Shown piece after piece: positions 8,537 to 15,695 of a stretch of 64,000 bases of DNA. The translations under genes and the position numbers were made by a program. Below the pieces are notes generated by a model. The model saw only the letters and a list, made by a program, of their open reading frames with translations, was not told the origin of the DNA and searched no databases. This stretch comes from Blastomonas sp. AAP53 (GTDB taxonomy: Bacteria > Pseudomonadota > Alphaproteobacteria > Sphingomonadales > Sphingomonadaceae), in the NCBI RefSeq assembly GCF_000331245.1, contig NZ_ANFZ01000004.1, forward strand, positions 100,345 through 164,344, given 5' to 3'. Within the stretch, counting starts at the first letter, position 1, and every line of letters begins with the position of its first letter.

Positions 8537-8694
8537 GGCGGCATCCGCTTCTACCAGTATTCATTGTCTGCATGCTCGTGTTCGCGCTGATTGCGTTGAC
8601 GGTGTGGCGCGCGATCAAGTGCGAGGCGTCTGGAGGCGCGCTGACCTCGACGATACGCCTCGGCCAGTGCATGCAGCTTGACATGATATCATGA
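8533..8694 (+). CDS. Possible 53-aa single-span membrane protein after glmU
   Basis: Opens with GTG whose last two bases are the first two of the glmU TGA (8533-8536), the usual geometry for coupled genes. Reads MRRHPLLPVFIVCMLVFALI then ALTVWRAIKCEASGGAL: basic N-terminus, one hydrophobic helix (about 8-25), short cytoplasmic or periplasmic tail with two Cys. The 3' end runs into the AT-rich palindromes in front of the toxin-antitoxin genes, so the original C-terminus may have been altered when the module arrived. Function unknown; no independent proof of translation. Confidence 0.45.
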   Translation: MRRHPLLPVFIVCMLVFALIALTVWRAIKCEASGGALTSTIRLGQCMQLDMIS

Positions 8695-8713
8695 TATGAT
8701 ATCAGTATATCAT
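8683..8713. promoter_or_regulatory. Palindromic operator of the toxin-antitoxin module
   Basis: A 31 bp AT-rich stretch in otherwise GC-rich DNA contains the perfect palindromes ATGATATCAT (8683-8692) and TGATATCA (8697-8704) and an inverted pair ATGATAT/ATATCAT (8691-8697 and 8707-8713). It sits just upstream of the first ribbon-helix-helix ORF (8715). Ribbon-helix-helix antitoxins normally bind such repeats to repress their own operon, so I infer an autoregulatory site. Confidence 0.6.
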
Positions 8714-8714
8714 T

Positions 8715-8864
8715 ATGCCCAGTATCCTCGCCGACCTTCCTCAAGATGACATCGAATGGCTCGACCAGCTGGCTGCCGTGCCGGGCAAGTCGCGGATGCA
8801 GGTTTTGAGCGTGGTTGTAAGGTGGTGTTGTCAGCAGAACGAGGGCCAGCCATGCGAATCCTGA
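8715..8864 (+). CDS. Short ribbon-helix-helix-like ORF, probably a truncated antitoxin copy
   Basis: 49 codons beginning MPSILADLPQDDIEWLDQLA and continuing AVPGKSRMQVLSVVVRWCC before a frame that ends at 8864. The first 35 residues align by eye with the neighbouring antitoxin MRILTEIPDEDIQKLDAIAAKGKKSRAATIRDAVKLY: same ILxxxPxxDIxxLDxxAAxxGKSR pattern of a ribbon-helix-helix DNA-binding domain. The rest (CQQNEGQPCES) has no match and overlaps the antitoxin start by 13 bp. It may be a decayed antitoxin from an older module or a functional mini-repressor. Both are inference. Confidence 0.5.
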   Translation: MPSILADLPQDDIEWLDQLAAVPGKSRMQVLSVVVRWCCQQNEGQPCES

Positions 8865-9097
8865 CCGAAATTCCCGACGAAGATATCCAGAAGCTCGACG
8901 CTATTGCTGCCAAGGGTAAGAAGTCGCGGGCAGCCACGATCCGCGATGCCGTGAAGCTTTATCTCGTGCAGAACAGCGAGGATCGAAGCTGGATAGAGCG
9001 TGGGGCTGGATATTGGAAGGGACGCGACGATATTGGCGATGCCATCGAATATCAGCGGGCGATGCGCGAGGATCGTCGCCCTTATGATGATATTTGA
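8852..9097 (+). CDS. Ribbon-helix-helix antitoxin (VapB-type)
   Basis: 81 aa. N-terminal ribbon-helix-helix MRILTEIPDEDIQKLDAIAAKGKKSRAATIRDAVKLYL binds operator DNA; the acidic, aromatic C-terminus (RSWIERGAGYWKGRDDIGDAIEYQRAMREDRRPYDDI) is the kind of tail that wraps and inhibits a PIN toxin. Start 8852 has GAGGG 8 bases upstream. The toxin gene follows after 3 bp. Antitoxin and toxin together form a type II module; the operator lies at 8683-8713. Confidence 0.8.
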   Translation: MRILTEIPDEDIQKLDAIAAKGKKSRAATIRDAVKLYLVQNSEDRSWIERGAGYWKGRDDIGDAIEYQRAMREDRRPYDDI

Positions 9098-9100
9098 ACC

Positions 9101-9466
9101 GTGTCTGACCCGTTTTTCGATACCAACATCCTGATCGACTGGTTGTGGGACAAAGCCCCCGCAATTGCCGAGCTTTCCCGGTACAGCCGTCACAGGATCA
9201 GTCGGATCGTGTGGACTGAAATTCTGGCGGGCGAGCCCTTGGAAAGGCGCGATACCATCCGGCAATTGATATCGTCGTTCGATGTGGTGGAAATTGATGC
9301 GCGGATCGCAACTGCAGCGGCCGATATCCGATATCGGACAAAAATGAAGCTGATGGACGCCTATATCCTCGCTACCGCGCAGGTGAACGGCGCTATTCTC
9401 ATTACACGAAATACCAAGGATTTTCCCGCAGAGATGCCGGGCATCCGCGTTCCCTACCAGCTTTGA
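9101..9466 (+). CDS. PIN-domain toxin (VapC-type ribonuclease)
   Basis: 121 aa, GTG start 3 bp after the antitoxin stop. PIN-domain nucleases cleave tRNA or rRNA using a Mg2+ site made of four acids; here Asp7 (FFDTNILIDWL), Glu40 (WTEILAGE), Asp86 (LMDAYILATA) and Asp107 (TRNTKDFP) are all present, so it looks catalytically intact. The module separates glmU from glmS, two genes that are commonly adjacent in this order, so it is a likely later insertion. Confidence 0.83.
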   Translation: MSDPFFDTNILIDWLWDKAPAIAELSRYSRHRISRIVWTEILAGEPLERRDTIRQLISSFDVVEIDARIATAAADIRYRTKMKLMDAYILATAQVNGAILITRNTKDFPAEMPGIRVPYQL

Positions 9467-9481
9467 AAGGCCCTTTGTTGC

Positions 9482-11305
9482 ATGTGCGGTATCGTTGGAA
9501 TCCTTGCCCGTCGTGATGTCGTTGCCGATCTGGTCGATGGCCTGAAGCGGATGGAATATCGCGGTTATGACTCGTCGGGCGTGTGCACGGTGCACGATGG
9601 GCAGCTGGTGCGCAGGCGTGCCGAGGGCAAGCTGCGCAACCTGGTCGATGTGCTGGCAAAGGATCCGGCACCAGGCCATGTCGGCATCGCGCACACCCGC
9701 TGGGCGACGCACGGCGCGCCGACCACGTCGAACGCGCACCCGCATGCCACCGCCGAGGTGGCTTTGGTCCACAATGGCATCATCGAGAACTTCAAGTCCC
9801 TGCGCGATGCGCTGATCGCGCGCGGGCGGGTGTTCGAGAGCGAGACCGATACCGAAGTCGTCGCGCACCTGGTGAGCGAACGGGTCGAGGCGGGCGACAG
9901 CCCGCAGGACGCGGTCAAGGCGGTGCTGCCGCAGCTGCGCGGTGCGTTCGCGCTCGCCATCGCCTTCCGCCAGCACCCCGATCTGCTGATCGGCGCGCGG
10001 CTCGGCTCGCCGCTGGTGCTCGGCTATGGAGACGATGAGACCTATCTGGGATCGGACGCGCTGGCGCTCGCCCCGCTGACGCAGCGCATCGCCTATCTCG
10101 AGGAGGGCGACTGGGTGGTGCTGACCCGCGAGGGCGCGCAGGTCTATGATGCCGACAATGCGCCGGTGGAGCGCGAGATCACGCTGTCGGGCGTCACCGG
10201 CGCATTGATCGACAAGGGCAACCACCGCCACTTCATGCAGAAGGAGATCTTCGAGCAGCCGGTGGTCGTGGCGCAGACGCTGCAAAGCTATATCCGCTCG
10301 GTCGAGCAGAAGGTGGCGCTGCCGCAGATGGACTTCGAACTGTCCGACATCGACCGGGTGACGATCATCGCCTGCGGCACTGCATCCTATGTCGGGATGA
10401 TCGGCAAATACTGGATCGAGAGCCTCGCGCGCGTTCCGGTCGAGGTCGATGTCGCGTCGGAGTTCCGTTACCGCGACCCGGTGCTGAGCCCCGGCATGCT
10501 GGGCGTGGTCGTCTCGCAATCGGGCGAAACCGCCGATACGCTGGCGGCGCTGCGCCACATGAAGGCGGGCGGGGTGACCACCGCCGGGATCATCAACGTG
10601 CCGACCAGCTCGATGGCGCGCGAGGTCGATCTGCTGCTGCCGACGCATGCCGGTCCCGAGATCGGGGTGGCCTCGACCAAGGCGTTCACCTGCCAGCTGG
10701 CGGTGATGGCGGCGCTCGCGGTCAATCTGGCGCGCGCCAAGGGACGGCTGAGCCAGGCGGAGGAAGCCGAGATCGTGCGTCACCTGATCGAGGCGCCGGC
10801 GGCGATCAATGCGGCGCTGGCGCACGATGCCGAGATCGAGGCGATGGCGCACACTATCGCGCAGGCGCGCGATGTGCTGTATCTGGGGCGCGGGCCCGAT
10901 TATGCGCTGGCGCTGGAAGGCGCGCTGAAGCTCAAGGAAATCAGCTATATCCATGCTGAGGGCTATGCCGCGGGCGAGATGAAGCACGGCCCCATCGCGC
11001 TGATCGACGAGGCGGTGCCGATCATCGTCATCGCACCCTCTGGCCCGCTGTTTGAAAAGACGGTGAGCAACATGCAGGAGGTGCGCGCGCGCGGCGGCAA
11101 GGTGGTGCTGATCTCGGACGCGCAAGGGCTGGCCGAAGCGGGCGAGGGGTGCCTCGCCACCATCGAGATGCCACGCGTTCACCCGCTGATCGCGCCGCTC
11201 GTCTATGCCGTGCCGGTCCAGCTGCTCGCCTATCACGTCGCCGTCGCCAAGGGCACCGACGTCGATCAGCCGCGCAACCTGGCCAAGTCGGTCACCGTGG
11301 AGTGA
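9482..11305 (+). CDS. glmS: Glutamine--fructose-6-phosphate aminotransferase GlmS
   Basis: 607 aa, full length. First step of amino-sugar synthesis: fructose-6-P plus glutamine to glucosamine-6-P. Begins MCGIVGILARRDVV; Cys2 is the Ntn glutaminase nucleophile. RGYDSSGVCT, HTRWATHGAP and HNGIIEN are glutaminase motifs. Two SIS domains follow with CGTASYVGMIGKYW, SQSGETADTLAALR and the C-terminal AKSVTVE. Start is 15 bp after vapC, so it may be read through from the toxin-antitoxin promoter as well as its own. No glmS ribozyme sequence is visible (not expected in alphaproteobacteria). Confidence 0.96.
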   Translation: MCGIVGILARRDVVADLVDGLKRMEYRGYDSSGVCTVHDGQLVRRRAEGKLRNLVDVLAKDPAPGHVGIAHTRWATHGAPTTSNAHPHATAEVALVHNGIIENFKSLRDALIARGRVFESETDTEVVAHLVSERVEAGDSPQDAVKAVLPQLRGAFALAIAFRQHPDLLIGARLGSPLVLGYGDDETYLGSDALALAPLTQRIAYLEEGDWVVLTREGAQVYDADNAPVEREITLSGVTGALIDKGNHRHFMQKEIFEQPVVVAQTLQSYIRSVEQKVALPQMDFELSDIDRVTIIACGTASYVGMIGKYWIESLARVPVEVDVASEFRYRDPVLSPGMLGVVVSQSGETADTLAALRHMKAGGVTTAGIINVPTSSMAREVDLLLPTHAGPEIGVASTKAFTCQLAVMAALAVNLARAKGRLSQAEEAEIVRHLIEAPAAINAALAHDAEIEAMAHTIAQARDVLYLGRGPDYALALEGALKLKEISYIHAEGYAAGEMKHGPIALIDEAVPIIVIAPSGPLFEKTVSNMQEVRARGGKVVLISDAQGLAEAGEGCLATIEMPRVHPLIAPLVYAVPVQLLAYHVAVAKGTDVDQPRNLAKSVTVE

Positions 11306-11317
11306 GGTAACAGCGCG

Positions 11318-11707
11318 ATGTCAGCAGAATCGATCACGGTTGCAGGTGGCTGCCATTGCGGTGCGGTTCGGTTCGAGGCGGAGGTACCGCGCACCGTCCG
11401 TCTGCTCTCGTGCAACTGCTCGATGTGCGCCAAGACAGGCTTTCTCCATCTCATCGTGCCGCACGCGGATTTGCGTCTGATATCGGGCGGTGAAAGCCTG
11501 ACGAGCTATCGGTTCGGCACCGGTCGGGCCGAGCATCTGTTCTGCCGGATCTGCGGGATCCGCAGCTTCTATCAGCCGCGTTCGCACCCCGAAGCCTGGT
11601 CGGTTGATCTGCGGTGCCTCGATGAAGGACACGGATTGGCCACCGAGATCGAGGCATTCGATGGGCTCAACTGGGAGTCGGCGCGCGCCGCCTTGGCCGA
11701 CGATTGA
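11318..11707 (+). CDS. GFA/CENP-V domain protein
   Basis: 129 aa zinc-binding protein of the glutathione-dependent formaldehyde-activating (GFA)-like fold. Cysteine motifs GGCHCGAVRFEA (residues 10-21), SCNCSMCAKTGF (about 31-42) and LFCRICGIRSFY (about 72-83) supply the two zinc sites. Many relatives are annotated as GFA enzymes but without proof of that activity; the true function is unknown. It follows glmS by 12 bp and may be in the same transcript. Confidence 0.82.
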   Translation: MSAESITVAGGCHCGAVRFEAEVPRTVRLLSCNCSMCAKTGFLHLIVPHADLRLISGGESLTSYRFGTGRAEHLFCRICGIRSFYQPRSHPEAWSVDLRCLDEGHGLATEIEAFDGLNWESARAALADD

Positions 11708-11833
11708 TTTGCAAATCCTGCAAGTGCATGGAAGACAATTGCACTTGTACGTCAGCAATTATGACCTATTTGCGTCCTCAGAGAGCAGGATGTCTGCACG
11801 GCCAATTCCAAAACACTTTCTCAGGAGTTCGTC

Positions 11834-11902
11834 ATGCGTATTGCATTCAATCTGGCTGCTGCCTTCGTGAGCAGCGCCGTCATCATGCTGGCCGTTATCT
11901 GA
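11834..11902 (+). CDS. Possible 22-aa hydrophobic micropeptide
   Basis: The 346 bp between the GFA gene and the next gene has no long ORF, but this short frame has an excellent Shine-Dalgarno (AGGAG at 11823-11827, 6 bases before ATG) and reads MRIAFNLAAAFVSSAVIMLA then VI: one short transmembrane or signal-like helix. Right after its stop come two strong hairpins (11910-11931 and 11948-11980). It could be a small membrane peptide or a leader. No homology known to me. Confidence 0.35.
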   Translation: MRIAFNLAAAFVSSAVIMLAVI

Positions 11903-11909
11903 TTTCAAA

Positions 11910-11980
11910 TACCACCGGACAACCGGTGGTACGGCCGGTTCGCCATCGCCTGCAGCCCGCAATGATTGCCGGCTGCAGGC
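11910..11980. other. Two consecutive perfect hairpins
   Basis: First hairpin: TACCACCGG (11910-11918), loop ACAA, CCGGTGGTA (11923-11931). Second: GCCTGCAGCC (11948-11957), 13-base loop, GGCTGCAGGC (11971-11980). Stems of 9 and 10 bp without mismatch. Neither is followed by a T-run, so they are not typical intrinsic terminators; they may end the glmS-GFA transcript or shape a small RNA carrying the micropeptide frame. Confidence 0.5.
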
Positions 11981-12074
11981 AAGGTGCTCCCCAGGCAATC
12001 CCAGCCCGCCATCGACACAAAACGTAAAGCACCGCGGTTACCGTTCGCTAACTTTGTTTGGCTATGTCGCCGGG

Positions 12075-14426
12075 GTGAGCAAGACCAAACACAGCCCATC
12101 AGCCGCGCGTGATCTGCCGGTCATGGCCATTCTTGGCCTGCGCGATAGCGCCGATGGTGATTGGGACCATTTCCGCGCGATCCAGTATACCGGCCTTGCC
12201 CGTTACTCGAACCTGCGTGTCGTCACCAATCTGGTGCTGGGCCTGATGGTCTGCCAGCTTTTCAGCGGCTTCGTTCCGCTGTGGCAGCTGGCGGGCTGGA
12301 TGGCGATGCTGGGCGCTGCACTCTTTTTTCCGACAATCGTTTACCGCCAGAGCGGCATGGTCAATCACGATCACGTTGCCCGTCGTTTCGTGCTGCAGCT
12401 CGTCGCGGCGACCAGCCTGATTGCGTTCGTCTGGTGCATCCCCATTTTGGTGTTCGCGCCTTTGGCAGGCGACCTTGAACTCGCCACCGTCTGGACGATC
12501 CTGGCGGCGCTGGTCGTTGCGGGAACGCTGCTGCTCAACGCGTTGCCGCTGGGTGCGTTCATGTTCAACCTGGTGCTGATGTCTGCCTCGATTGTTGCCT
12601 ATTGGCAGGCAGGCAACATGGTGACCGTGGGTGCGATCACCAGCTTCTCGATCCTTCTGGCGCTGTCTGGGTTTGAAAACGCGCGCGGTTACCTGATGTT
12701 CAAGCTGTCCGAACATGGCCTGGCCGAAAAGGACGAGGTGGTCAGCCTGTTGCTTCGCGAGTTCGAAGAGGGGGATGCTGACTGGCTCTGGCAGATCGAC
12801 TCCGCACGCCGCATCATCAACGCCAGCCCACGCTTCGCCTTTGCCGTCGGACGCGAGGTCAGCGAGATCGAAGGCATGCCGCTGACCCAGCTGATTGCCG
12901 GCAAGCTGTGGGAGGGGGGCAACCTTCCCCCCAGCCTGCATATCCTGTCCGACAAGCTAACCAAGCGCGAGAGCTTCTCCAACCTTGTCGTCAAGGTTCA
13001 TGGCGCGGACAAGACATTCTGGTGGGAATTGTCAGCCTCGCCGCGATATGATGACAACGGCACCTTCACCGGTTTCCGTGGTGTCGGGTCCGATGTCACC
13101 GAAAGCCGCGAGAGCGCCGAGAAGATCGCACGGCTTGCCCGCTACGACACGCTCACCGGACTGCCCAACCGCCTGCAATTGACCGAGGCGCTCGACCGCG
13201 CGCTCAAGGAATGCGAGCAGTGGAACTGCCGCTGCGGGTTCCTCATGATCGACCTCGACCGGTTCAAGTCGGTCAACGATACGCTGGGTCATCTGGTCGG
13301 GGACCGGCTGCTCGCGCAGGTCTCGCTGCGGCTGCGTTCGCTGATGGGCAAGGACGAGATGTGCGGCCGGCTGGGCGGAGACGAGTTTGCCGTGGTGATG
13401 CGCGATACCGGCGATGGCCAGCGTATCGGCGATATCGCCGAACGCATCATCGACGTGCTGTCGCAGCCATATGAAGTCGATCAGCACACGCTGTTCATCG
13501 GTGCCAGCATCGGCTCTGCGCATGGCCTGCGCGACGGCCGCACGGTCGAAACGCTGATGCGCAGCGCCGACCTTGCGCTCTATCGGTCAAAGGACGAGGG
13601 CGGCGGTCGCCATAACGTCTACGAGCCGCAACTGCACAGTCATGCCGAAGAGCGCCGGGTCATGGAAATGGCGTTGCGCAAGGCATTGGAGAAGGACGAG
13701 TTCACGCTCGCCTTCCAGCCGGTGGTCGATGCAGGCAGCGAATCCCTGGTCGCGTTCGAGGCGCTGCTGCGCTGGCACAACCCGGAATTCGGGCAGGTAT
13801 CGCCGGCGCGTTTCATCCCCCTTGCCGAAGATGCGCGCCTGGTCGTGCCGATTGGCAACTGGGTGCTGCACCGCGCCTGCCGCGAAGCGGTGACCTGGCC
13901 CGCCAATATGCGCGTTGCCGTCAACGTTTCGGCCGAGCAGCTGTACGAGCCGGATTTCGTCGACACCGTGGTCGAGGCACTGTCTGAGGCCGGGCTGCCT
14001 CCGCAGCGGCTTGAGCTGGAAGTGACCGAGAGCGTGTTCCTGCGCGAAGGGTCACGCGCCGGCGAAACGCTGGACCGCATTCTGGCGCTGGGCGTGGGCT
14101 TGTCGCTCGACGACTTTGGCACCGGCTATTCCGCGCTGGGCTATCTCAGCAAGACTCGCTTCACCACGATCAAGGTCGATCGCAGCTTCGTGCAGGGGGC
14201 CGCTCGGGGGGCGCAGGAGAGCATTGCCATCATCCGTGCCGTGGTTGCCATGGCCGACAGCCTGGGCATGTCCACGACCGCCGAGGGCGCGGAAACCGAG
14301 CACGAGGTGCAGGTCGTCCGCAAGCTGGGCTGCAAGAAGATCCAGGGCTATTATTACGGGCGCCCGATGATGGCGAGCGATGTCGGAGAGCTTTTCAGCG
14401 ATGACCGGTCGGCGATCTACGGCTGA
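12075..14426 (+). CDS. Membrane PAS-GGDEF-EAL protein (c-di-GMP turnover)
   Basis: About 783 aa. N-terminal third has five or six hydrophobic helices (roughly residues 40-220), then a PAS domain (about 235-345, DADWLWQIDSARRIINASPRF...), GGDEF domain with the intact active-site RLGGDEFAVVM, and an EAL domain with FEALLRW, LEVTESVF and LDDFGTGYSALGYL. Both active sites look intact, so it may make or degrade c-di-GMP. The start is unclear: GTG 12075 is chosen; TTG 12054 and ATG 12123 are in frame and none has a good Shine-Dalgarno. Converges with purQ. Confidence 0.85.
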   Translation: MSKTKHSPSAARDLPVMAILGLRDSADGDWDHFRAIQYTGLARYSNLRVVTNLVLGLMVCQLFSGFVPLWQLAGWMAMLGAALFFPTIVYRQSGMVNHDHVARRFVLQLVAATSLIAFVWCIPILVFAPLAGDLELATVWTILAALVVAGTLLLNALPLGAFMFNLVLMSASIVAYWQAGNMVTVGAITSFSILLALSGFENARGYLMFKLSEHGLAEKDEVVSLLLREFEEGDADWLWQIDSARRIINASPRFAFAVGREVSEIEGMPLTQLIAGKLWEGGNLPPSLHILSDKLTKRESFSNLVVKVHGADKTFWWELSASPRYDDNGTFTGFRGVGSDVTESRESAEKIARLARYDTLTGLPNRLQLTEALDRALKECEQWNCRCGFLMIDLDRFKSVNDTLGHLVGDRLLAQVSLRLRSLMGKDEMCGRLGGDEFAVVMRDTGDGQRIGDIAERIIDVLSQPYEVDQHTLFIGASIGSAHGLRDGRTVETLMRSADLALYRSKDEGGGRHNVYEPQLHSHAEERRVMEMALRKALEKDEFTLAFQPVVDAGSESLVAFEALLRWHNPEFGQVSPARFIPLAEDARLVVPIGNWVLHRACREAVTWPANMRVAVNVSAEQLYEPDFVDTVVEALSEAGLPPQRLELEVTESVFLREGSRAGETLDRILALGVGLSLDDFGTGYSALGYLSKTRFTTIKVDRSFVQGAARGAQESIAIIRAVVAMADSLGMSTTAEGAETEHEVQVVRKLGCKKIQGYYYGRPMMASDVGELFSDDRSAIYG

Positions 14427-14449
14427 TACTCAGCCGCAGATCGACAGGT

Positions 14450-15124
14450 TCAGGCGCGTTCCAGCACCGATTGCGCCAGGGCCTCGAACAGTCGCGCTCC
14501 ATCGGTTCCGCCGTGCTGCGGTTCGACCATCCGCTCAGGATGCGGCATCATGCCCAGCACGTTGCCCCTGGCATTCAGCACCCCTGCAATCGCGCGCGCT
14601 GATCCGTTGATATCCTGATTGTAGCGGAACGCCACCTGGCCTTCGCCCTCGATCCGGTCGAGCGTGTCGGCATCGGCGAAATAATTGCCATCGTGGTGCG
14701 CCACCGGAATGCGGATCGTTTCGCCCTTGCTGTAGGCGCTGGTGAAACGGCTGGATGCGTTCTCGACGGTGAGTTCGACGGTCTGGCAGACAAAGCGGAT
14801 GCCGGCATTGCGCATCAGCGCGCCGGGCAGCAGTCCCGCTTCGGTGAGAATCTGGAAGCCGTTGCAGATGCCCAGCACCGCAACGCCGCGCTCTGCGGCC
14901 TGCACCACCGCGCCAACGACCGGCGAACGCGCGGCCATCGCGCCCGAACGCAGATAATCGCCATAGGAAAAGCCGCCAGGAACGCCGATCAGATCGAGCC
15001 CCTCGGGCAGCGTCTGTTCGCCATGCCACAGCCGGATCGGTGCATGGCCGGTGACCCGCTCGATCGCCACCGCCAGGTCGCGGTCGCAATTGGAACCGGG
15101 AAAGGTGATGACGGCCGATTTCAT
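14450..15124 (-). CDS. purQ: Phosphoribosylformylglycinamidine synthase subunit PurQ
   Basis: 224 aa glutaminase subunit of the PurLQS complex of purine synthesis. Class I amidotransferase motifs: [12 protein letters not shown], the nucleophile in [11 protein letters not shown], and the His-Glu of MMPHPERM. Starts [16 protein letters not shown]. Overlaps purS by 4 bp (15121-15124), the usual purS-purQ coupling. purL is not within the window. Confidence 0.95.
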   Translation of the reverse strand: MKSAVITFPGSNCDRDLAVAIERVTGHAPIRLWHGEQTLPEGLDLIGVPGGFSYGDYLRSGAMAARSPVVGAVVQAAERGVAVLGICNGFQILTEAGLLPGALMRNAGIRFVCQTVELTVENASSRFTSAYSKGETIRIPVAHHDGNYFADADTLDRIEGEGQVAFRYNQDINGSARAIAGVLNARGNVLGMMPHPERMVEPQHGGTDGARLFEALAQSVLERA

Positions 15125-15354
15125 GCGACGCGCTCGATCCGGTAGTTCTCGATGACCATGTTGGCGAGTAGCTTGCGGCACATCGCGTCAATGTCATCGT
15201 CGCTGGTATCGTCGGCCAGGGTCAGCTCGATCAGCCGTCCGGCGCGGACGTCTTCGACGCCGCCAAAGCCCAGTCCTTCCAGCGCATGGTGGATGGCACG
15301 ACCCTGCGGATCAAGCACGCCGTCTTTCAGGGTCACATGGATGCGGGCCTTCAT
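15121..15354 (-). CDS. purS: Phosphoribosylformylglycinamidine synthase subunit PurS
   Basis: 77 aa scaffold subunit of PurLQS. Begins [20 protein letters not shown] and carries the PurS pattern [21 protein letters not shown], ending [19 protein letters not shown]. Start 15354 has AGGAGG 7 bases upstream, which excludes longer in-frame starts. First gene of purSQ; purC lies further upstream on the same strand behind an M16 protease and a small divergent ORF. Confidence 0.95.
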   Translation of the reverse strand: MKARIHVTLKDGVLDPQGRAIHHALEGLGFGGVEDVRAGRLIELTLADDTSDDDIDAMCRKLLANMVIENYRIERVA

Positions 15355-15530
15355 CGGCGTCCTCCTGGCTGAATGAATGGCCTGCCCTATACCGTGCGCC
15401 AGCGGCGGGGCAAGGGGGTGCTTGCCCTCAGTTTGGTTGGTAATGCAGCTTCTGGCATTAACCGGCCTCAACAAAGCGCTGTAAATGCTTGTCGCATAGC
15501 CTTTCTGCACAACAGGGGGGTGGGAAACGC

Positions 15531-15680
15531 ATGGCAGGCCTGGCACTGGCAATGTTCATCGGATTGTTCGGATTCGGGCATGAAATGATGGGATGGAGCG
15601 ACCCCAGCGGTAATGTGCGGCTGGGGCTGTTCATGGCTTTCATCTTCGGCATCATCAGCGGTTACCGCACCCGGGCGTAA
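15531..15680 (+). CDS. Small two-helix membrane protein (49 aa)
   Basis: Reads MAGLALAMFIGLFGFGHEMM then GWSDPSGNVRLGLFMAFIFGIISGYRTRA: two hydrophobic helices (about 2-16 and 31-43) joined by a short polar loop. A G-rich Shine-Dalgarno-like stretch (AGGGGGGTGGG) precedes the ATG. It lies alone on the plus strand between divergent purS and the convergent M16 gene. Function unknown. Confidence 0.5.
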   Translation: MAGLALAMFIGLFGFGHEMMGWSDPSGNVRLGLFMAFIFGIISGYRTRA

Positions 15681-15695
15681 CCTGCACCGGTTGGA

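Noticed and set aside
8831..11236. Long open frame (over 800 codons) on the minus strand across glmS
   Set aside because: It is the antisense shadow of glmS and the toxin-antitoxin genes: rich in His/Arg/Asp, no family motif, no Shine-Dalgarno, and the plus-strand gene is beyond doubt.
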